DNA of 64,000 nt, taken from positions 60,694-124,693 of the forward strand of contig NZ_LBDA02000052.1 of assembly GCF_000980885.2 (NCBI RefSeq), given 5' to 3'. A program made the position numbers and the translations under genes. The notes under the pieces are model-generated. The model was not told where the DNA came from. It worked only from the letters and a program-made list of their open reading frames with translations, and ran no database searches. How positions within the stretch are numbered: position 1 is the first letter of the stretch; the number at the start of each line of letters is the position of its first letter. Below, in pieces: positions 34,633-42,406 of this stretch. This stretch comes from Streptomyces malaysiense. GTDB lineage: Bacteria; Actinomycetota; Actinomycetes; Streptomycetales; Streptomycetaceae.

Positions 34633-35037
34633 ATGAACGGACGACGACGCACGCGCACCCTGCTCGCCGGTCTGGCCGCGACGGCGGTGCTGGCGGGCTC
34701 GGCGACAGCGGCGGCCGCCGCCGACGGCACGTCCTCGGCGGGGCCGTCCGGCGACGGGGCGAAGGCGCTGTGCAAGCGGCTGCCCAAGGTCGACCGGCAC
34801 GTCGAGCGGGCCCTGAAGCGACTGGACGCCAAGGCTGGTACGCGAGGTTCGGTGGCCCGGCTGGAGAAGCGCGTGGACAACGCGAAGAAGGCCGGGCACA
34901 CCGAGATCGCCACCTACCTCCAGAACCGGCTGACCTCCCGCGAGTCGCTGCGCACCACCTTGCAGCAGCGGCAGAAGGACGTGGCGGCCGTCAAGACGTG
35001 GTGCCAGAAGAACGACAGCGGGAAGGCGGCGGGCTGA
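34633..35037 (+). CDS. small secreted protein downstream of the two-component system
   Basis: ATG 34633 follows GGAGAGG and gives 134 residues. A signal peptide (RTLLAGLAATAVLAGSATAAAAA) leads to a mature helical protein with two Cys (ALCKRLPKVD and VKTWCQKND) that could form a disulfide. Many Lys and Arg residues and heptad-like helices suggest a bundle. The family is not named. It lies 56 bp after the kinase and its stop overlaps the lipoprotein start, so it may be the target or a signal modulator of the system. Confidence 0.8.
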   Translation: MNGRRRTRTLLAGLAATAVLAGSATAAAAADGTSSAGPSGDGAKALCKRLPKVDRHVERALKRLDAKAGTRGSVARLEKRVDNAKKAGHTEIATYLQNRLTSRESLRTTLQQRQKDVAAVKTWCQKNDSGKAAG

Positions 35038-35273
35038 TGCGGGGCCGGTGGCCGGTCCGGGCCGCGGGGGCGGCCGCCGTCCTGGTGGCCCTCACCACGG
35101 GCTGCTCGCACCAGGACGGCGCCGCGTCGCCCAAGGCACCGGGCGCCTCCCCGTCGGCACCGGCCGCCACCGGCACCCCCTCGGGCTACGGCGAGATGGA
35201 ACACAAGCTGGACGCGGCCGAGTCCGCGGCGGCCGCCGCGGACCGGGACGCCACCAGCGCCGCGGACCGGTGA
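35037..35273 (+). CDS. small lipoprotein
   Basis: ATG 35037 shares its A with the previous stop (TGATG). The 78 residues start with a lipoprotein signal whose lipobox is LTTGC (Cys about residue 23). A Pro/Ser/Ala linker and a short Ala-rich amphipathic helix (LDAAESAAAAADRDATSAAD) follow. It would be anchored to the outer face of the membrane. Pairing with the secreted helical protein and the two-component system suggests a shared envelope function. Confidence 0.8.
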   Translation: MRGRWPVRAAGAAAVLVALTTGCSHQDGAASPKAPGASPSAPAATGTPSGYGEMEHKLDAAESAAAAADRDATSAADR

Positions 35274-35725
35274 ACCGGGCAGGCCGGGAGCGGCCGGCGC
35301 TCCGCCGGTGTCCCCTCGCGGCGGGCGAGGAGGCGAAAACCGCCGGTGCACCCCGCGCGCGGCGGCGGGCCCGCGTGCGACGCCGGACGACTCGCCCGTC
35401 ATCCCGGTGCTGTCCCTTCGCGGCCGCGGTCCCGCCCGAGAGGTGAGGCGGGAGGGCCCGCCGGACGGAGGAAGCCGCCCATCTGCGGGCCGGTGCCGAC
35501 GGTCCGCGGCATCGGCCCGCAGCGCCATTTCATGAGTGCGAGGCCTGCGCGGTGGCGGTGCCGGCAGGCTCGGTCCCGGCGGCCTCGCCATGCGCTGTGC
35601 CGGCACCGTCTGCCCGGAGCGCACCGCGAAATCGCCCAGTTGGCGGCCCTGTTCCGAACCCGATGCCGCAGCTGAAAACCGTGGCGGTGCAGCAGTGGGT
35701 CCGGCATCATCCCCGTGTGATCGTG
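35274..35725. other. 452-bp stretch without a supported gene
   Basis: GC-rich open frames cover it but none has protein-like composition with a good start. The next gene's start is itself uncertain. Confidence 0.45.
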
Positions 35726-36346
35726 ATGCAACCCGTTCTGGAGATCTTCGCTGTCGACGACTTCGCGCTCTGGCCGGTCGGCGAGCACGAGTCATATGGC
35801 TACCTCGTGCTGAACGGGGAGCTGACTTTGGCGGAGGTCGGCACGGCGGTGAGGCAGATAGCCGACTGCAACGGCTTCGGACCGGAGGAGGAACACGGGC
35901 CGTGCCCGGCCGACCCCCTCGGCGCATTCCTGAACGGGCTGCTCATAATGCCTGATCTGGTCGCCACCGGCGGGTTCCGGGTGACGGACGACGCCACCGG
36001 CACCGTCTTCGTCGAGCCGGGCTGCTGCAACGGCCTTGAGACCTGGCGGGACTGGCTGGATGTGCTCGACGGCACCGGCTGCTCCTCCTTCGGTCACGAT
36101 CCGTCCTCGGTGGCCGAACGCGTCGGCGACACCGTCCGGCTGACGCTCGACGTCCACGGAGGAGACGGCAGCCCGGTGATCCAGCTGTCTGTGGACCACG
36201 TACGCACGCTCGTCGCGGGTGCCCAGCTAGACTTGCGGCACTTCCTCGGCCTTGCCGGAACCTGGGCCGAACAACACCTGCCGGCACACGCCGCCGCCGT
36301 CACCGCCGCCCTGGTACGGGCACTGGACCTGACGCCCGCGCCATGA
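35726..36346 (+). CDS. conserved hypothetical protein
   Basis: The start is uncertain: ATG 35726, GTG 35717 or ATG 35663. From 35726 the product has 206 residues, is acidic and soluble. It has no signal peptide or membrane helix. Recognisable segments are IFAVDDFALWPVGEHESYGY, a Cys pair in VEPGCCNGLETWRDWLDVLD, and SVDHVRTLVAGAQLDLRHFL. The Trp-rich acidic character resembles immunity or SUKH-like proteins, but this is only a resemblance. Its stop overlaps the next start (ATGA), so the two genes are coupled. Confidence 0.6.
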   Translation: MQPVLEIFAVDDFALWPVGEHESYGYLVLNGELTLAEVGTAVRQIADCNGFGPEEEHGPCPADPLGAFLNGLLIMPDLVATGGFRVTDDATGTVFVEPGCCNGLETWRDWLDVLDGTGCSSFGHDPSSVAERVGDTVRLTLDVHGGDGSPVIQLSVDHVRTLVAGAQLDLRHFLGLAGTWAEQHLPAHAAAVTAALVRALDLTPAP

Positions 36347-36603
36347 CCAGGTGGCTGCGGAGCAGGTGGGACGGCCCGGACCGCGTCCGGCACCAAGACC
36401 CGTATCGTCACCCGTCCCTGCGACTGTCCGAGTACGTCCGGCGGCGGAACGCGATTCTGGACGGTGCCGAGCCGCCCGGCTGCCCGGCTTGCGCGGACGA
36501 AGGACCGCGGGTGCTGAGTTCGACCGGGCACGGCCAGATCGAGCTGTGCCGTGGGTGCGCGTGGGTGCTGGCGCCGTCTCCGTGCGGGAGGCTGCACCGC
36601 TGA
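36343..36603 (+). CDS. small zinc-ribbon-like hypothetical protein
   Basis: ATG 36343 overlaps the previous stop. The 86 residues are basic and carry two Cys pairs, PPGCPACADEG and IELCRGCAWV, which would form a zinc ribbon. The family is not recognised. Coupling to the acidic upstream protein suggests a joint function. Confidence 0.6.
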   Translation: MTRWLRSRWDGPDRVRHQDPYRHPSLRLSEYVRRRNAILDGAEPPGCPACADEGPRVLSSTGHGQIELCRGCAWVLAPSPCGRLHR

Positions 36604-36783
36604 CGAAGCCGACCACGGCGTAGGACTCGGGGCGAGGCGGGGTCCTCGCCGAACAGCGCTGCCCGCGTCGGGACGGCCAGCCCGTGCAGCATGACCTGCT
36701 CGTTCGAACGTGTGGGGTGGAAGGTTGGTCGACGTGGTGCCTGTCATGGAGACGCCGGCCGAGCAGGGCGTCACGGTGCTGCC

Positions 36784-36960
36784 ATGACTGACGATTTGAC
36801 CGGGACACAGGAACCAGCGCAGCGCATCACGGATCCGGCGCGGGCGATCGAGGCACTTGAGCGCGCCGTCGGCGCCGTCAAGTTCCTTGCCGAGTACTGC
36901 GACGGAACCCTGGACCCCTGGGGACTGCCTCCGATCGACCCCGAGGTAACTCCCTGCTGA
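36784..36960 (+). CDS. short hypothetical protein
   Basis: The 58 residues start MTDDLTGTQEPAQRITDPAR and contain one predicted helix (RAIEALERAVGAVKFLAEYC). No motif is recognised and the ribosome binding site is weak. The composition is protein-like rather than a GC-driven frame. Confidence 0.45.
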   Translation: MTDDLTGTQEPAQRITDPARAIEALERAVGAVKFLAEYCDGTLDPWGLPPIDPEVTPC

Positions 36961-37025
36961 AGCTCCGCTTGAAGTTGCTGTTCAAAGGGCTGGTGTGACC
37001 GGCTCCCGGGGTGCTCGTGCTCAGG

Positions 37026-37154
37026 AACCCGCTCCGCGACGGCGAGTTCGTCGCGCTCGGCCCGCACCTCCGCCGAGTGCTTGGCCAGCCGTTCTTCGAG
37101 TTCGTCCAGTTCCGCGCGCCGCGCGGTGATCCGTTCCAGCAGCTCGGGATCCAT
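37026..37154 (-). pseudogene. truncated copy of the coiled-coil protein found at 44914
   Basis: From ATG 37154 the frame reads MDPELLERITARRAELDELE and stays close to the intact protein at 44914-45366 for about 43 residues (to AVAERV). It then diverges and has no counterpart to the C-terminal winged-helix-like part. The DNA just before both starts is also alike (CGATCCGGTGCATG). It is thus a broken paralogue, not an independent gene. Confidence 0.7.
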
Positions 37155-37280
37155 GCACCGGATCGTAGAAGGCCGGCCGGCCACCTCGGGCAGCAACCGG
37201 TGAGTCAACCGCTGACGGACGATCCGTGCCGCGGGTGGTTTGATCGGCCCGACGGCGCCGAGCGCGGCTGCCAGGGCCTG

Positions 37281-37889
37281 TCAGCCGACGATGGGCTCGT
37301 CGGCGAGGTAGGGCGGCGCCGGGTCGTACTGGAGGTACCGGCGCACCGCGCGGGCGTGCTCGACACCGTGCAGCCGGCCCACCAGCCAGAGGGCGCTGTC
37401 GATCCCGGCCGACACACCCTGGCTGGTGATCAGATTCCCGTCCACGACATAGCGGGCGTCACGGACGACGGTGACATCGCCGCGCGCCTCGAGCGTGTCC
37501 TCGTAGCTCCAGTGGGTGGCGACCCGCCGCCCGCGCGCGGGCCCGGCGGCGTGCATGATCACCGCACCGGTGCACACGCTGCTGACCCAGGCGGCCTGTT
37601 CTGCGTTCTTGGCGACCCAGCCGGTGACGACTGGGTTGTACGGCTCCGTCTCACGAGCCCCGGGCCCACCGGGGACCAGCAGCACATCGAGGGGCGGGTG
37701 GTCGCCGAAGGTGTGGTCGGGCAGGACGCGCATGCCTTTGCTGCAGCGCACGGGGCCGGGCCGTTCGGAGATCAGGACGGCGGTGTCCACACCGTCGCGC
37801 AGCATCGAGGACGCGGTGAACACCTCCCAGGGGCCGACGAAGTCCAGCTCCTCGGCACCGTCGAAGATCAGCAGTCCGTAGGTGGTCAT
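37281..37889 (-). CDS. DJ-1/PfpI family protein (isocyanide hydratase-like)
   Basis: The 202-residue protein has the DJ-1 fold with VLLVPGGPGARETEPYN and the nucleophile elbow WVSSVCTGAVIMHAAG (Cys about residue 106). THWSYEDTLEARGDV follows. An Asp in DGAEELDFVGPWEVF near the N-terminus sits where isocyanide hydratases have their acid residue. Enzymes of this group hydrate isonitriles to N-formamides. The ATG overlaps the stop of the GlxA-type regulator upstream (ATGA), so the two are one operon, and the regulator probably senses the substrate. Confidence 0.85.
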   Translation of the reverse strand: MTTYGLLIFDGAEELDFVGPWEVFTASSMLRDGVDTAVLISERPGPVRCSKGMRVLPDHTFGDHPPLDVLLVPGGPGARETEPYNPVVTGWVAKNAEQAAWVSSVCTGAVIMHAAGPARGRRVATHWSYEDTLEARGDVTVVRDARYVVDGNLITSQGVSAGIDSALWLVGRLHGVEHARAVRRYLQYDPAPPYLADEPIVG

Positions 37890-38905
37890 GAATGCTCCCG
37901 TTCCTGATCCTGATTCTGTTCCGCTCGGACGGCGGTGATGGTGGTGGCAGTGGACCGGAACCGCGCCCGGTAATCGGAGGGCGCGATGCCCAGGTGACGG
38001 TGGAAGGTGCGACGCAGTGTCTCGGTGGTGCCGAACCCGCAGTGTCGCGCGATGGCCTCGACCGGGTCGTCGCCCCCGGCGAGCGCGCGCTGGGCGGCCT
38101 CGACACGTACTCGCTCCACGTACGAGGCGGGCGGCGTGCCCAGTTCGGCGGTGAACCGGCGCTGCAGATGACGCGGGCTCAGCCGCGCGCTCCGCGCCAG
38201 ATCGGCGATTGTGTGCCGCGCGGCGGGATCGGCGTGGATGGCCGACACCGCGGCACGGACCGGGTCGGTCTCGGGTTCTTTCGACCACAGCGCCACGCTG
38301 AACTGGGACTGACCGCCGGGCCTGCGCAGGAACATGACCATCTCGCGGGCAACAGCGTGAGCGACGTCCCGCCCGAGATCCTCCTCGACGAGCGCGAGAG
38401 CGAGATCCATTCCGGCGGTCACACCGGCCGACGTCCACACCTGCCCGTCCCGGATGAAGATGGGCTCGCAGTCGACCTCGACACCCGGATGTTCCCTGAT
38501 GAGCTGCTGCTCGCGGGCCCAGTGGGTGGTGACCCTGCGTCCGTCGACGAGTCCGGCGGCAGCCAGCAGGAACACCCCGCTGCACACCGAGGTGACGCGG
38601 CGGGCATGCGACCCGACGGCTCGGATCCACCCGGTCAGCCCCGTATCGAGGCGCGCCAGGTCGACTCCCTCGCCACCGGCCACGACCAGAGTGTCGACAC
38701 CCTCGGGATCCACCTCGTCCACCCCGTACCCGGCGTGGACCACAAGCCCGCTCGCCGCCGGCACCGGCCCCGAACGAGGCGCCACCACCAGTCGGCGATA
38801 ACCGCCGGCCAGCCGCCCCGCGTGCTGGAAAACCTCGTGCGGGCCGGTGAGGTCGAGGGGCTGAAACCCCTCATAGATCACGAAGACAATGCTGCGTTTC
38901 GTCAC
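37886..38905 (-). CDS. GlxA family transcriptional regulator (DJ-1/PfpI-AraC fusion)
   Basis: GTG 38905, with a GGTGGAGG site, gives 339 residues. The DJ-1-like domain (about 1-175) contains RRVTSVCSGVFLLAAAGLVD with Cys and VTTHWAREQQL. The AraC domain (about 215-320) carries TIADLARSARLSPRHLQRRF and VEAIARHCGFGTTETLRRTF. It has the same architecture as the regulator at 1277-2233. It is translationally coupled to the isocyanide hydratase-like gene and likely controls it and itself. Confidence 0.92.
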   Translation of the reverse strand: MTKRSIVFVIYEGFQPLDLTGPHEVFQHAGRLAGGYRRLVVAPRSGPVPAASGLVVHAGYGVDEVDPEGVDTLVVAGGEGVDLARLDTGLTGWIRAVGSHARRVTSVCSGVFLLAAAGLVDGRRVTTHWAREQQLIREHPGVEVDCEPIFIRDGQVWTSAGVTAGMDLALALVEEDLGRDVAHAVAREMVMFLRRPGGQSQFSVALWSKEPETDPVRAAVSAIHADPAARHTIADLARSARLSPRHLQRRFTAELGTPPASYVERVRVEAAQRALAGGDDPVEAIARHCGFGTTETLRRTFHRHLGIAPSDYRARFRSTATTITAVRAEQNQDQEREHS

Positions 38906-39086
38906 GCCTCCACCTTCGGGGACTCGGCGTGACGGCGTCCACGACATGCACCCCACAGATCGCGCCGCGAAAAACTTGCTGAAGATCAGGGGCACGCAGC
39001 GGCGACCGTCACAGGAAACCTCGGATCCTTGCCCAGCCGCGTCGGATCACTGCCGCGTTGACGCACCTCGACTCCAACCGATGGCA

Positions 39087-39190
39087 GACGATCTACTCCC
39101 CGGACTGCTGCCCCTGACAAGCACGAGCACCCCGAAAGCCCGTCACAACAGCCCCTTGACCAGCGACTTCAAGTTGGTGGAGGCTCGATG
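39087..39190 (+). mobile_element. insertion-sequence end remnant (copy A)
   Basis: This 104-bp segment aligns without gaps to 45614-45717 at 77 of 104 positions, counted by hand. At the second site it follows directly on the 3' end of a transposase frame, so both are right ends of related insertion sequences. Here no transposase remains and the end abuts a truncated phosphotransferase. The stretch 38906-39086 holds no recognised gene. Confidence 0.75.
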
Positions 39191-39732
39191 GGGCCCGACA
39201 GTCCGTTGAACTTGCGCTGGAAGGTACCGGCGATGCTGCGTTCGCCGAAGATCCCGACGAGCAGACCGGCGCTGTCCTGCGCCTGGTCCAGCAGAAGCTG
39301 GGCCAGGCTCGGGCCGGTGACGGACTCGGTGAACAGCACGCCCCGCCGCACGCCGGCGACCGGGCAGACCCGGGGCCGGCCGAGCTCCGCCAGGAGCTGC
39401 AGCTGAGCCGCTTCCCGTCCGATCAGCCCGTCCGTGCGCTGCACGTACTCCTGCTGCGCGACGCGGACCTGGGGCCAGGGGCCGCGGTGTCGCCGCGCAG
39501 CAACGACACCAGGCACCCCCAGCAGCGAGTATTTGGCGTGGAGCGGGCGGCCGTCCACATGGATGCGGCGCACGTATCCGGTGACGCTCGGGACCTGGTC
39601 GCCGACATCGAAGTCGGCGTGCGGCCACTGCTCGGTGGCAGCCGCGCCGATCTCCAGGTCCGCGAAGGCGAAGACCTCCGCTGCGGTGGGAGTCGCAAGG
39701 TCGGGCGAGGTGCTCACGGATGTGGTGCTCAC
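39187..39732 (-). pseudogene. phosphotransferase (APH-like) gene, 3' part lost at the IS end
   Basis: GTG 39732, behind GGAGGCG, opens a frame of about 180 codons. It reads FADLEIGAAATEQWPHADFD, GDQVPSVTGYVRRIHVDGRP and RPLHAKYSLLGVPGVV, where Lys would contact ATP. LGRPRVCPVAGVRRGVLFTE then gives the hinge of an aminoglycoside-kinase-like fold. The catalytic HxD and DFG-type region is missing because the frame runs into the IS end at about 39187. A functional kinase is therefore unlikely. The original substrate is unknown. Confidence 0.65.
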
Positions 39733-39857
39733 GTACGCCTCCAACGGTGGTGGGTGTGACTGGCCCGTGCCCGGCTTCGCGCAAGCCGGGCGACGGGTGA
39801 AGCTGGCCGACTGATCCCGGCCTCGCCGGGGTCTATGAGGGGGAGTCGTCCCGCTGG

Positions 39858-40016
39858 TCACCGGGACGTCTCCGACTCGCGGGTGCGGCGACGCGTGATC
39901 GCGTCCATGGATCTCACGCTGCCCTCGCCGTCCTCGATGCGGCGGCGGTACTCCTGCCAGTCCTCGGGGGTCCATTGGTCCAGGGCCGACAGGAATGCCT
40001 CGTCGGCGCCGTTCAC
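39858..40016 (-). CDS. small acidic protein coupled to the zinc-ribbon-like gene
   Basis: GTG 40016 overlaps the stop of the gene upstream (GTGA). The 52 residues read VNGADEAFLSALDQWTPEDW at the start and end in a basic tail. No family is recognised. With its partner it forms a divergent pair opposite the XRE regulator, an arrangement frequent in Streptomyces. Confidence 0.6.
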   Translation of the reverse strand: MNGADEAFLSALDQWTPEDWQEYRRRIEDGEGSVRSMDAITRRRTRESETSR

Positions 40017-40222
40017 TGGTCCGCCCCAGCGGCCGGGACGCCGTACATGGCCGCGCAGCATTCGCAGGCACGCAGGCCGCCCACGGGGTACCGGGGCGAT
40101 GCCGTGCCCGCGCACCACACGCACGAGGTGCCCGCACGCTGCCGGTCCGTCAGGGCGTCCAGGTTGATCGTCGGGGCGCCCACCAGCGGCGGCAGGTGGC
40201 CATTCGTGCTGCGCGTCGTCAT
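40013..40222 (-). CDS. small zinc-ribbon-like protein divergent from the XRE regulator
   Basis: ATG 40222 gives 69 residues with two Cys pairs, TSCVWCAGTAS and LRACECCAAMYG, probably a zinc ribbon. The stop overlaps the next small gene. It is divergent from the XRE/TPR regulator gene across 219 bp. No function is known. Confidence 0.65.
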   Translation of the reverse strand: MTTRSTNGHLPPLVGAPTINLDALTDRQRAGTSCVWCAGTASPRYPVGGLRACECCAAMYGVPAAGADQ

Positions 40223-40441
40223 GAGCAGTCGCCTCGCGCTCGCGGTCGGTTCGGCGTGGTCGTCCCCGACGGGGGTTGCGGGGACGACCACCGGCCGCAA
40301 CCCACCCTGGTGCGGGGCCGGTTCGGCTGCCACCAGTCAACGATCACCGTCCGCTGTGGGACCATCACCCATGCGGCATGTGCATACGGGTACGCGCTCA
40401 GCGGGTACGGGCAGGCGCCGAAAGCCGCAGGGACTCGTAGC

Positions 40442-41707
40442 GTGGGGGACGTCGTGGACTTCCAGGCAGGGCCGATCCGGGACGCCTCACGAGCTGGGGA
40501 CTACGGACGCGTGATCGAACTGGCCCGCAAGGGACGGCAGATGACGCAGGCGGCTCTGGGACAGGCCCTGGGCATGTCCCAGTCGGCCGTCTCCCGTCTG
40601 GAGAAACGCGGCCAAGCCTCCTACAGCACCGACGTCCTGGCTGCGGCGGCTGCCCATCTTCAGATCCCGCCGGCGCTGGTGGGCCTTGCAGACGGGAGCA
40701 CGGCGCAGGTTCAGGTGAGAGACGACGATCCCATGCACCGACGCACCGTCCTCGGTGGCGCGGTCGCCGCGATGGCAGCCCCCATCCTGGCCGCCGTGCC
40801 GGACACGCACGACACGATCGGCGGGCAGGCCGCCGCCCTCCGGTTGACCACGAGCTCCTACCGCAGACTCGATGGCACCACCCCGTCCCGTGACCTCGCC
40901 GACGCGGTGGAAGGCCATATCCGGCTCATCCAGACCATCACCCGCACCGCGACCGGCGATGCGGACCGGGCACGGCTGGCCGCCGTGGGCAGCGAGGCCG
41001 CCTCCTTCGCGGGCTGGCTCGCGTGGGACAAGGGCGACCACGGGTCGGCCCGCTCCTGGTACGGCGGAGCCGTCAAAGCCGCGCGCACTGCCCAGAACCC
41101 GCTCCTGACCGCGTACCAGATAGGCACGCTCGCCCAGTTCGAGGCACACGCCGGCAACGGCGTGGAAGCGCTGAACCTCGCCCGGCGCGCCCGGCGGATT
41201 CTGGGCGAGCAGCGCCCGGCCGTCGCCGACGCCTGGCTGCTGACCGTGGATGCCCTCGGGCACGCGGCAGTCGGCGACCGGCGCGGGGCGGACCGGGCCC
41301 TGGCCGAGTCCCGCACAGCCGCCGAGGCGCTGACCGCCGAGCAGGAACCGCCACCGTGGCCGTGGGTGTTCTCCTTCACTCCCGGCAAGGTGGCCGCCTG
41401 CCGCGTCACCTGCGGCGCACGCCTCGGGCTGCCCGAGTGGGTGCTCGCCGAGGACGTGGAAGCCCTCGCCACCGGACATGCGAAACAACGCGCGCTGCTC
41501 GTGCTCGACATCGCCGCCGGGCACCTCGCCGGCGGGCGGGTGGAGGCCGCGTTCGCTCTTGCTTCCCGCGCCCTTGAGGCCGGCCTGCAGTACCGGTCCG
41601 GGCGGATCGTGGAACACGCTCGTGCCCTGCGCCGTAGCCTCACCACCGCCTCGCCGCCCAGGGTGGTACGGGGTTTCGACGAGCGCCTGCACGGCGTCTA
41701 CCTGTAG
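40442..41707 (+). CDS. XRE family regulator with TPR-like C-terminal domain
   Basis: GTG 40442 gives 421 residues; GTG 40454 is also possible. The helix-turn-helix is clear: LARKGRQMTQAALGQALGMS followed by QSAVSRLEKRGQ (about residues 25-55). The rest is a helical repeat region with TPR-like segments such as GWLAWDKGDHGSARSWYGGA and ALNLARRARRILGEQRPAVA. A segment MHRRTVLGGAVAAMAAPILA resembles a Tat-type signal but lies internally, as in other Streptomyces proteins of this kind. These regulators often act with small divergent partners. The SLOG gene follows 14 bp later and is probably co-transcribed. Confidence 0.88.
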   Translation: MGDVVDFQAGPIRDASRAGDYGRVIELARKGRQMTQAALGQALGMSQSAVSRLEKRGQASYSTDVLAAAAAHLQIPPALVGLADGSTAQVQVRDDDPMHRRTVLGGAVAAMAAPILAAVPDTHDTIGGQAAALRLTTSSYRRLDGTTPSRDLADAVEGHIRLIQTITRTATGDADRARLAAVGSEAASFAGWLAWDKGDHGSARSWYGGAVKAARTAQNPLLTAYQIGTLAQFEAHAGNGVEALNLARRARRILGEQRPAVADAWLLTVDALGHAAVGDRRGADRALAESRTAAEALTAEQEPPPWPWVFSFTPGKVAACRVTCGARLGLPEWVLAEDVEALATGHAKQRALLVLDIAAGHLAGGRVEAAFALASRALEAGLQYRSGRIVEHARALRRSLTTASPPRVVRGFDERLHGVYL

Positions 41708-41721
41708 GAGGGGAACACCGC

Positions 41722-42204
41722 ATGAGGGTGGGAATCACCGGGCACCGCGGACTGAGCACACCGGTCGAGGCACAGGTACGGGCGGTTGTGACCGAGTACG
41801 TCACGGCACACGACCCGAGCGACCTGGTCGGCGTCTCGTGCATCGCCGACGGCCCCGACTCCTGGTTCGCCGAAACCGTCCTGCACCACGGCGGCCGCCT
41901 CGAGGTCGTCATCCCGGCCGCCGAGTACCGCCAGGGCCTGCCCGACTGGCACCACCGGGTCTACGACCAGCTCATCGCCCGCGCAGCCGAAGTCCACCAC
42001 ACAGGCATGACCGAGTCGACCTCCGAAGCCCATCAGGCCGGATCCGAGATCCTCGTCGGCCTGGTCGACGAGCTGGTCGCGGTATGGGACGGGAAACCGG
42101 CCCGGGGTTACGGGGGCACCGCAGACGTGGTCGCCTACGCCGAACGGGCCGGCGTCTCGGTGCGGGTGCTGTGGCCCGAGGGCGCCAGCCGGGGGAGTGT
42201 CTAA
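41722..42204 (+). CDS. SLOG/LOG-type nucleotide-binding protein
   Basis: ATG 41722 follows AGGAGG. The 160-residue protein is a single Rossmann-like domain starting MRVGITGHRGLSTPVEAQVR, where GITGHR is typical of YpsA/YspA-like SLOG proteins. Later VGVSCIADGPDSWFAETVL and the Gly-rich GKPARGYGGTADVVAYA complete the nucleotide site. SLOG proteins bind or process nucleotide-derived ligands, some in defence systems. It lies 14 bp after the XRE/TPR regulator, so the regulator may control or sense through it; this is inference. Confidence 0.82.
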   Translation: MRVGITGHRGLSTPVEAQVRAVVTEYVTAHDPSDLVGVSCIADGPDSWFAETVLHHGGRLEVVIPAAEYRQGLPDWHHRVYDQLIARAAEVHHTGMTESTSEAHQAGSEILVGLVDELVAVWDGKPARGYGGTADVVAYAERAGVSVRVLWPEGASRGSV

Positions 42205-42406
42205 TTAACTAAATTGACACACCCGCCCAGGTCACCGGATGCGAGTAGGTGAGGGGGTTGAGGACGGGGGACGGCGGAGGCCGGGCCGGGCGGCACTCGG
42301 TGTGTCGCCCGCCCGCGCCGCCGGATGGGTCACAGCCACAGAAGACCGGCGCGGGTGGCGCTCCCGCTGACCGGCGATCAGGGCCGGTCGGCGGGAGTGC
42401 GGGTGA

